Assembly (NCBI GenBank): GCA_023431185.1
Contig: JAEYXS010000036.1
Coordinates: 1-21,356 of the forward strand
From: Verrucomicrobiota bacterium
GTDB lineage: Bacteria > Verrucomicrobiota > Verrucomicrobiia > Limisphaerales > JAEYXS01
Reading direction: 5' to 3'
DNA: 21,356 nt
The position numbers and the translations under genes were made by a program. Shown here piece by piece: positions 6,037 through 11,760 of the stretch; positions within the stretch are counted from its first letter, which is position 1; the number at the start of each line of letters is the position of its first letter. The notes below the pieces were generated by a model that saw only the letters and a list, made by a program, of their open reading frames with translations, had not been told where the DNA came from and ran no database searches.

Positions 6037-8274
6037 TCAGAATTTGAAACTGGCCGTCAGCACTGCCGAACGACCCGCACCCGGGATGACATGGCCGCCA
6101 CCCACACGGTCGATATAGGTCGAATCCGCCAGGTTGTAGATGTTCAAACGCACGTCGAAGTTCTTGTTGATACGATAGCCGATCATCATGTCGTACAACA
6201 CATAACCCTCCACCTGACGCGTGTTGGCATTGCTGCTGTAGCGGGTGTCCACGAACTGCGCGCCACCTCCCAATTCGATCCCCCACGGAAGCTGGTAGGT
6301 CGTCCAAAGATTGAAGGACTGTTCGGGCGTATTGGGCAGTTCATTGCCCACATCCGTCGCCGTTCCCGACGCGGTGATCTCGCTCACCATGTAAGTATAG
6401 CCGGCGAAAACCTGCCAATCATCCGTGATGCGGCCAGCCGCACCCAGTTCAAAGCCTTGGACATACTGCTCGCCGTCAATGACGATGTCGCCCGTGACCG
6501 GGTCCGTCGTCCGTGCATTCGTCTTATCGGTCCGGAAGATGGCCGAGCTTACCGACAGGCGTTCGTGGAAGAAATTCCACTTAGTACCAAGTTCAAACGT
6601 CTGGTTCTTCTCCGCATCCACGTTCGCGGAGTTGCCTGCACCCGCACCCAGTGTCAACCCTTCGGCTGAGGGATTGAAAGACGTGCCATAGCCGAAATAG
6701 ACGCTGCCGTTGGCACGCGGTTTATACACCAAACTGGAGCGCCAACTGATCGTGTCATCGTAATTGTCGAACGGTGTGACGGCGCCCCCGACGGCGGTTT
6801 GCCGGTATTTGACAACAAAATGATCGAACCGCAGACCGCCGTTGAGCTGCCATTGCTCTCCCAGCTTCATCGTATCAAACGCATAGAGGGAGACAGTCAT
6901 GGCATCGGCCTTGTTCACGGCTCCCGTCCGGGTGATGGGACCGGCGAACGGATCATCCGGGTTGGGATTGAAGATGTCAGTGGGAGGAGCCGCAGGGGCT
7001 GTCCGTGCGTAGTTCTCGGACGATTCAACGGCGAGTTCAAGCCCGGTGACCAGTGTGTGATCCACCTGACCGGTCTCAAAGCGCGAGGTGAAGTCGGTTT
7101 GGTTGGCCAGCACCGTATCCACCTGGTCGCGGGATTGGAACTGGCGGTTCACGACCAACCCTGTGCCGCCAGCGGCGAACCGGGGAGCGGTGATGACGGA
7201 ATCACGTGACGTCATGCCCATGCGGAACAGATTGCGCAGGGAGTACGAATCGTTGAAGTCGTGCTCCAAGATCGCGGTACCCAAGTCCGTCTGGATCTTT
7301 TCGTAATCACGGTTGATGTTGCCGTAGAAATTGGAGTAATCCACCGGTGCCACCTGATCTCCATACTGGGCAAGAATCGGATTCGCATTGCCTACCGGCA
7401 CGAACGGGATGCCGTAGTCCGGCATGTTATCCTGCTGGAGATGGAAATAACTCAATGTGAGGCGGGTCGGCGTGCCGAGGCCGAAGGCCAATGAAGGAGC
7501 CACCCCCCAGCGCTCGTTTGAGACTTCATCACGGCCTGGCGTGTCATTTTGGTGCCAGAGACCGTTCAGGCGGATTGAAGTCCCCTCAAAGCCCGTGTTC
7601 TTCAATGGCTGGTTTATGTCGATGGTCTGGCGGAAATAGGCATCCGTACCAACGCCGGTCGAGCCGCTGTAAAACGGATCCAACTGCGGGGCCTTGGTCA
7701 CCATGTTGATGGAGCCGCCGGTGGAGCCACGGCCACTAGTGGAAGAGGCCGGCCCCTTGAACACCTCGACCTGCTCCATGTTAAACGGGTCACGCGAGTA
7801 GCCGCCGAAATCACGGACACCATCGACGAACATGTCCGTGCGGGCGTTAAAACCGCGGATGGAAAGATTATCACCCGCCGGCACACCGCCTTCACCTGCT
7901 TGGATACTGATGCCCGGCACATTGCGCAACACATCGCGAAGGGAGGTCGCACCCTGGTCTTCCATGACGGAGCGCGGGATGACGGTGATCGTCTGGGCCG
8001 TGTTCACCAGCGGTTCGGTGAGCTTGGGCGTCTGCAAAGCCTGCGGCTGGTAGGATGTCTCATCCTTCACCTTCTCGCCCGTGATGACCACGTCCGGCAA
8101 CTTGGTCGGTGCGTTCGTGGAGATTCCAGCGGTGACTGGCGGTGTGTTCGTCTGGGCCTGGGCGGCACCCGTCAGCATGATGGCATTGACCAATGCCATC
8201 GTGGCGACGGACGGACGCTTGCGGCTCTCGGACTTCAGTTTGTTCCCCTGCGGTGTCTGCTGGTTTTGCTTCAT
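6037..8274 (-). CDS. TonB-dependent siderophore receptor, Fiu/PiuA-like, 745 aa
   Basis: Outer-membrane gated porin for ferric siderophores. A signal peptide with a basic N-region and hydrophobic core ends near AQAQ (about 41). A TonB-box-like LPDVVITG is at about 59-66. The plug includes QTITVIPRSVMEDQGATSLR, NLSIRGFNARTDMFVDGVRD and VEVFKGPASSTSGRGSTGG, typical of the catecholate (Fiu/CirA) and related siderophore receptor group. The barrel ends in ...LTASFKF with the terminal Phe recognised by the BAM machinery. It is the first gene of the piuA-piuC-piuB-tonB-exbB-exbD unit. Neighbouring PiuC strongly favours a catecholate-type ligand. The 5' region holds a TTGAG...CTCAA dyad and one copy of a recurring element. 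Confidence 0.93.
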   Translation of the reverse strand: MKQNQQTPQGNKLKSESRKRPSVATMALVNAIMLTGAAQAQTNTPPVTAGISTNAPTKLPDVVITGEKVKDETSYQPQALQTPKLTEPLVNTAQTITVIPRSVMEDQGATSLRDVLRNVPGISIQAGEGGVPAGDNLSIRGFNARTDMFVDGVRDFGGYSRDPFNMEQVEVFKGPASSTSGRGSTGGSINMVTKAPQLDPFYSGSTGVGTDAYFRQTIDINQPLKNTGFEGTSIRLNGLWHQNDTPGRDEVSNERWGVAPSLAFGLGTPTRLTLSYFHLQQDNMPDYGIPFVPVGNANPILAQYGDQVAPVDYSNFYGNINRDYEKIQTDLGTAILEHDFNDSYSLRNLFRMGMTSRDSVITAPRFAAGGTGLVVNRQFQSRDQVDTVLANQTDFTSRFETGQVDHTLVTGLELAVESSENYARTAPAAPPTDIFNPNPDDPFAGPITRTGAVNKADAMTVSLYAFDTMKLGEQWQLNGGLRFDHFVVKYRQTAVGGAVTPFDNYDDTISWRSSLVYKPRANGSVYFGYGTSFNPSAEGLTLGAGAGNSANVDAEKNQTFELGTKWNFFHERLSVSSAIFRTDKTNARTTDPVTGDIVIDGEQYVQGFELGAAGRITDDWQVFAGYTYMVSEITASGTATDVGNELPNTPEQSFNLWTTYQLPWGIELGGGAQFVDTRYSSNANTRQVEGYVLYDMMIGYRINKNFDVRLNIYNLADSTYIDRVGGGHVIPGAGRSAVLTASFKF

Positions 8275-8326
8275 GTGTTTTTTGTAAGTCAGGTTGCCCG
8301 GTCATCACGCGGATGCCTTATGAAAC

Positions 8327-8347
8327 TTGAGTCCAACCGGGTCTCAA
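8327..8347. promoter_or_regulatory. TTGAG...CTCAA inverted repeat upstream of the Fiu-like receptor
   Basis: TTGAG and CTCAA form perfect 5-nt arms 11 nt apart, with two further CC/GG pairs inside. It sits 53-73 nt upstream of the receptor ATG. The arms resemble the half-sites at the tonB and AraC promoters, but the spacing differs, so it is not a standard 7-1-7 Fur box. Confidence 0.35.
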
Positions 8348-8416
8348 CTTTCTCCGGCGATGGCCGGGCAACGGTGTGCAAAGTAGGGGAAGCCGAAAAC
8401 CTCCGCTTTCGTTCAC

Positions 8417-8433
8417 TTGTCATTTTCTGTCGG
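8417..8433 (-). repeat. recurring element, copy A
   Basis: On the minus strand it reads CCGACAGAAAATGACAA, pointing at the Fiu-like receptor gene. It shares 16 identical bases (TTGTCATTTTCTGTCG on the plus strand) with copy D at 11745-11760. With copy B it forms an 11-bp perfect inverted repeat (8423-8433 and 8466-8476). Confidence 0.7.
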
Positions 8434-8456
8434 CACTTTGCAAATAAAGGCAAAAA

Positions 8457-8476
8457 CGCAATCCACCGACAGAAAA
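8457..8476 (+). repeat. recurring element, copy B (inverted relative to A)
   Basis: CGCAATCCACCGACAGAAAA on the plus strand points to the receptor gene at 8620. Its CCGACAGAAAA core is the exact complement of copy A. The CGCAATCCACC half also starts the direct repeat described separately. Confidence 0.65.
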
Positions 8477-8493
8477 CCGCAATCCACCAGCAG
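8457..8493 (+). promoter_or_regulatory. 16-nt direct repeat with 21-nt period
   Basis: CGCAATCCACCGACAG (8457-8472) and CGCAATCCACCAGCAG (8478-8493) agree at 14 of 16 positions and are spaced 21 nt, two helical turns. The second copy abuts the TTGTCA at 8494. This is the geometry used by AraC-family activators. One such regulator is encoded at 19017-19991; the link is inference. Confidence 0.5.
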
Positions 8494-8522
8494 TTGTCAT
8501 ATCCCTTTGCCCTTACTATGCT
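8494..8522 (+). promoter_or_regulatory. sigma70-like promoter for the plus-strand receptor
   Basis: TTGTCA (8494-8499) and TATGCT (8517-8522) are separated by 17 nt. They would give a leader of roughly 90 nt before ATG 8620. The match is moderate (5/6 and 4/6 to the consensus hexamers). Confidence 0.4.
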
Positions 8523-8619
8523 GCCTAAATCTCCTTGGTGGTCGGCCACATCGTCTGCCCTTTGAGGCGTAGCTTTGTCGTCAGACAGGATTTACCAGGT
8601 TGAACCGTGTGTTAATTAT

Positions 8620-10764
8620 ATGTTGCTGCAGAAAAACTCCGCCGCGCGCCGGGTCCATGGCTCGCTTTGCACCAGTATGTTGCTCACGGCCAGCGCCGGC
8701 CCCATCTTCGCCCAGACAACCAATGCGCCCACCGTCTTGCCCGAGGTGACCATCACGGCCATGCGGACGGCGAAGCCCGTTTTTGATGTGCCGTTCTCCG
8801 TGAGCGTGGTCAATTCCGTCCGGCTGGTGCAGACCTCGCCGCGCACCTTGCCGGAAGCCTTGCGCGACCAGCCTTCCGTGATGATCCAGAAGACCGCCCA
8901 CGGTCAGGGCTCGCCGTATCTGCGCGGCTTCACAGGCTTTCGCACCATGATGCTGGTGGATGGCATTCGCCTGAACAATTCGGCGTTCCGGGAAGGCCCC
9001 AACCAGTACTGGAACACGGTGGACTCCTTCGCCCTGGACCGGTTGGAGATCGTGCGTGGCCCTGGCTCAGTCCTCTACGGCAGCGATGCCATCGGCGGCA
9101 CGGTAAATGCGCTCTCTGCCGGACGTACCGAGTATGGTCCCGGCTTTGACTGGGATATGCACACCCTTTACCGCCTGTCGGTGGCGGAAAGCTCACACGT
9201 CGCCCGCACGGAGATCAGCGGCAACCTGGATGAACACTTCGGCTTCTTTTTCGGCGGCACGTTGAAGGAATTCGGTGATGTACGCGGCGGTCGCACCGTG
9301 GGCAAGCAGGACCAGACCGGTTATGCCGGGCGCGATTGGGATGTGAAGCTGGAGTATCGCCTGAATGAAAACTCACGCCTCGTTTACGGCCACCAGACCG
9401 TGGACTTGGACGACGCCATGCGCACGCATGCAACCAGCTATGGCCTGCGCTGGAACGGCACCACGGCCGGCACCGATTTTGAACGTGAACTGGACCAGAA
9501 CCGCGACCTGAACTACCTCCAGTTCCACGCGGAAGACCTCGGCGGATTTATCGACGCCGTGCATGCCAGTGTCTCGCATCATCTGCAGATCGATACCGAG
9601 CGCCGTCTGCGCAGCGATCTGCGGCGCGATTACCAGGGCTACGACGTGAACACCTTGGGCCTGTCCTTCCAGTTGGAGAGCCCCTCGCCCATCGGCCGCT
9701 GGATCTACGGTGGTGAATATTATCGCGACTGGGTGGATTCCCATTACCGCCGCTACACGGCGGCCGGTGCGTTGCAGGCGCAAGGCCTGCAAGGCCCCGT
9801 GGCTGATGACGCCACCTATGATTCACTGGCCTTCTTTGTGGAGAACCAGCTGCCGTTGCTGGATGGCCGGCTGGAACTCATCACCGGCGCCCGCTACAGT
9901 TACGCGGCGGCGGATGCCCGCAAAGTGCAGGATCCGTTCACCGGCGCGTTACTTTCGTTCGCCGATTCCTGGGACACGCTCGTAGGCAGTGAAAGGCTCG
10001 TGTATCACGTGGATGAAGCGAAGCACTGGAATCTCTTTGGCGGTGTTTCGCAAGGCTTTCGTGCCCCCAACCTCTCCGACCTCACGCGCTTCGACATCGC
10101 GCGCACGGGCGAACAGGAAGTGCCCGCGTTCAATCTGCGCCCGGAACATTACCTCTCCATTGAAGCCGGGGTGAAGACTGCTTACGAGCGCTTCAACGCC
10201 GAGGCCGTTTACTTCTACACGATGATCGATGACATGATCGTCCGGGTGCCCACCGGGGCGGTGCTGGGCGGCAATGCCGTGGTCACCAAGGAGAACTCCG
10301 GGGAAGGCCACGTCCACGGGGTGGAATTGAGCGCGAGCGTGAAACTCGCGGAAGCATGGACGCTCTGGTCCAACTTCACCTGGATGGAAGGCAACGTGAA
10401 AACCGCCCTCATCACCGGTGGCGCACAACAACAAGAGCCGCTCTCCCGCGCGATGCCCACAACGGTCAACTACGGCCTGCGCTGGGAAGCGGCTGATCGT
10501 AAATTTTGGGCGGAAGCGGCCAGCACAGTGACCACCGGCCAGCACCGGCTCACTTCCAGCGACCGGCTGGACACGCAACGCATCCCGCCGGGCGGCACAC
10601 CCGGATACGATGTCTACCATCTGCGCGCGGGCTGGCAGGTGAACCGTTATTTTGGTTTGAACGCAGCCTTGGAGAACATCTTTGATGCGGACTACCGCGT
10701 GCACGGCTCCGGCGTCAATGAACCCGGCCGCAACCTCATCCTCACCGCCAACGTGAAGTTCTAA
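8620..10764 (+). CDS. TonB-dependent receptor, ligand uncertain, 714 aa
   Basis: Outer-membrane transporter. ATG 8620 gives a basic start and hydrophobic signal peptide ending near PIFAQ (about 32). A TTG at 8575 would add 15 non-signal-like residues. A TonB-box-like LPEVTITA follows the signal. The plug (about 45-160) shows SPYLRGFTGFRTMMLVDGIRL and LEIVRGPGSVLYGSDAIGG, the pattern of haem/haemoglobin, cobalamin and some siderophore receptors. In the barrel a GFRAPNLSDLTRF segment followed by FNLRPEH recalls the FRAP...NPNL pair of haem receptors, but these motifs also occur more widely. The protein ends NVKF with the terminal Phe. It is convergent with ferritin, 9 nt apart. Iron or haem is the likeliest cargo, by context. 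Confidence 0.92.
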   Translation: MLLQKNSAARRVHGSLCTSMLLTASAGPIFAQTTNAPTVLPEVTITAMRTAKPVFDVPFSVSVVNSVRLVQTSPRTLPEALRDQPSVMIQKTAHGQGSPYLRGFTGFRTMMLVDGIRLNNSAFREGPNQYWNTVDSFALDRLEIVRGPGSVLYGSDAIGGTVNALSAGRTEYGPGFDWDMHTLYRLSVAESSHVARTEISGNLDEHFGFFFGGTLKEFGDVRGGRTVGKQDQTGYAGRDWDVKLEYRLNENSRLVYGHQTVDLDDAMRTHATSYGLRWNGTTAGTDFERELDQNRDLNYLQFHAEDLGGFIDAVHASVSHHLQIDTERRLRSDLRRDYQGYDVNTLGLSFQLESPSPIGRWIYGGEYYRDWVDSHYRRYTAAGALQAQGLQGPVADDATYDSLAFFVENQLPLLDGRLELITGARYSYAAADARKVQDPFTGALLSFADSWDTLVGSERLVYHVDEAKHWNLFGGVSQGFRAPNLSDLTRFDIARTGEQEVPAFNLRPEHYLSIEAGVKTAYERFNAEAVYFYTMIDDMIVRVPTGAVLGGNAVVTKENSGEGHVHGVELSASVKLAEAWTLWSNFTWMEGNVKTALITGGAQQQEPLSRAMPTTVNYGLRWEAADRKFWAEAASTVTTGQHRLTSSDRLDTQRIPPGGTPGYDVYHLRAGWQVNRYFGLNAALENIFDADYRVHGSGVNEPGRNLILTANVKF

Positions 10765-10773
10765 GCGAAAGGC

Positions 10774-11292
10774 TTACTCCGGTTTCTTGCCCGCACCCGG
10801 ATTGCCGCCACCGCCCAGGAAATATTCCACCAGCAACAGCCCGCCTTCACCGGCGCGCTTGACCATCTGGAGCAATTCATCGGCCGAGGAGACTTCTTCC
10901 AGTTGCTCGCTGATGAACCATTGCAGGGAATTCTGCGTGAAGCGGTCGCCCTCTTTCTCTGCGAGCGTGAACAGCGCGTTGATGGAATCCGTGACTTTCA
11001 GCTCATGCTCCAACGCCACTTGCACGGCTTCCTCCGCGGATTTGAAATCGCACTTGGGCGCGTCGATGGCAGGCAGCGCCAGAGGCGTGCCGGTGTCCAC
11101 GACATACTTCATGAAGCGGTGCGCGTGATCGCGCTCCTCGCTGGCCTGCCGGGCAAAATGGGCGGACAGCCGGGGCAATCCCTGTTGTTTGAACCAGGCT
11201 GAGATGGCCTCGTATTGCATCGAGGCAAAGAACTCCAGACCGATCTGCTTGTAGATGGCCGCAGCGACCTTTTTCGGAATCAGCGTAGTCAT
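10774..11292 (-). CDS. bacterial ferritin, FtnA-type, 172 aa
   Basis: Cytoplasmic iron-storage protein that oxidises Fe(II) and stores it as ferric mineral in a 24-mer shell. All ferroxidase-centre ligands of E. coli FtnA appear at a constant offset of +3: Glu20, Tyr27, Glu53, His56, Glu97, Glu129, Gln130 and Glu133. The last ones include ligands of the third iron site. There is no haem-binding Met as in bacterioferritin that I can identify. The start at 11292 has a good GGAGA ribosome site. The frame runs on to 11343, but that extension overlaps a likely promoter (11314-11343) and lacks similarity. A short Gly-rich tail (GGGGNPGAGKKPE) extends past the usual end. It converges with a TonB receptor. 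Confidence 0.95.
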   Translation of the reverse strand: MTTLIPKKVAAAIYKQIGLEFFASMQYEAISAWFKQQGLPRLSAHFARQASEERDHAHRFMKYVVDTGTPLALPAIDAPKCDFKSAEEAVQVALEHELKVTDSINALFTLAEKEGDRFTQNSLQWFISEQLEEVSSADELLQMVKRAGEGGLLLVEYFLGGGGNPGAGKKPE

Positions 11293-11313
11293 AGTTGGTT
11301 CTCCAGTGCGTAG

Positions 11314-11343
11314 AAGATAGCACCGGACACAAACCCTTGGCAA
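11314..11343 (-). promoter_or_regulatory. candidate ferritin promoter
   Basis: On the minus strand TTGCCA (11338-11343) and TATCTT (11314-11319) are 18 nt apart. The expected start point leaves a short leader containing the GGAGA ribosome site before ATG 11292. The same TTGCCA-18-nt layout is seen upstream of the AraC gene. Confidence 0.4.
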
Positions 11344-11364
11344 TCTGAACTATACGGGAAAAGA

Positions 11365-11502
11365 TCAGCGCGCGGCCTGAGCGGCCTTGAGCTGGGCTTT
11401 CGCGGCGGAAACCCGGCGCGTGGACTTCGCCGGCTTCAAGCCCTTCACTTGCGTCAACTGCTGCCAGAACGCCATGAAATGATCAAAACGCTTTGCGGTC
11501 AT
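11365..11502 (-). CDS. small basic protein, 45 aa, unrecognised
   Basis: A short open frame starts MTAKRFDHFMAFWQQLTQ and continues with a Lys/Arg/Ala-rich helix-prone tail (KPAKSTRRVSAAKAQLKAAQ). There is no signal peptide or membrane segment. It lies 72 nt upstream of ferritin on the same strand. A GGAGTGAGG sequence lies about 13 nt before the ATG, a little far for a ribosome site. Copy C of the recurring element lies 43 nt upstream. The composition could suit a nucleic-acid-binding or amphipathic peptide, but it could also be a chance frame. Confidence 0.4.
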   Translation of the reverse strand: MTAKRFDHFMAFWQQLTQVKGLKPAKSTRRVSAAKAQLKAAQAAR

Positions 11503-11545
11503 GCCAGCAAAGTAGCCTCACTCCTTGCCGGCTGCTGTCGTTGAA

Positions 11546-11572
11546 TTGTCATTTTTAATCGGTGGCTTGCAC
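11546..11572 (-). repeat. recurring element, copy C (variant)
   Basis: On the plus strand it reads TTGTCATTTT, TAA, then TCGGTGGCTTGCA. It departs from copies A and D at three core bases but keeps the flanking GGTGGCTTGC half shared with copy B. It points towards the small ORF and ferritin on the minus strand. Confidence 0.55.
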
Positions 11573-11613
11573 TGGCGGGTACCGCGAATCCTTGGCCCAT
11601 GACCGAGCCCCCC

Positions 11614-11686
11614 ACGTCACCCGGCACCACCGCAGGAGGATAAAGGTCTGCGGAAAAGGTCGCTGACCCAGGATGCCGGGTGACGT
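11614..11686. repeat. 13-bp perfect inverted repeat, 47-nt loop
   Basis: ACGTCACCCGGCA (11614-11626) and TGCCGGGTGACGT (11674-11686) are exact complements. The element lies between recurring-element copies C and D. It could be a structured RNA, a small non-autonomous repeat or a binding site. No flanking target duplication is evident. Confidence 0.6.
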
Positions 11687-11691
11687 CAGCC

Positions 11692-11731
11692 CTCAATGCA
11701 CGCATGCACTCTGGCAACATGCACCATTGAG
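11692..11731 (-). terminator. stem-loop after czcA
   Basis: CTCAATG (11692-11698) pairs with CATTGAG (11725-11731). After a small internal loop GCATG (11702-11706) pairs with CATGC (11718-11722). It starts 16 nt after the czcA stop on the minus strand. It lacks a T run, so termination is uncertain, but the position fits an operon end. Confidence 0.4.
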
Positions 11732-11744
11732 CGCCGCCGTTGGT

Positions 11745-11760
11745 TTGTCATTTTCTGTCG
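11745..11760 (-). repeat. recurring element, copy D
   Basis: TTGTCATTTTCTGTCG is identical to the start of copy A and overlaps the czcA stop codon at 11748-11750. A CTTGCG half follows, as in the other copies. Confidence 0.7.

Larger units (their letters stand above)
8275..8619. promoter_or_regulatory. divergent control region between two TonB receptors
   Basis: No gene lies in these 345 bases. In order it holds a TTGAG...CTCAA dyad (8327-8347), repeat element copy A (8417-8433), a nested TTTGC/GCAAA hairpin (8437-8454), copy B inverted (8457-8476), a direct repeat (8457-8472 and 8478-8493) and a sigma70-like promoter (8494-8522). The downstream ends of copies A and B lie about 142 and 140 nt from the two start codons, so the two halves look like mirror-image control segments. 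Confidence 0.6.

Noticed and set aside
6011..6307. Long N-terminal extension of the PiuC frame
   Set aside because: It overlaps the receptor gene, and the canonical family start MLLSIPDVL lies at 6010, giving the expected 226 residues.
8327..8347. TTGAG...CTCAA dyad as a standard Fur box
   Set aside because: Arm spacing is 11 nt instead of the 5 nt seen at tonB, so the 7-1-7 pattern fails. It is kept only as an operator candidate.
8430..8442. Sigma54-type promoter (GGCAC...TTGCA)
   Set aside because: GGCAC and TTGCA are separated by one base rather than the required four or five, so the fixed spacing is not met.
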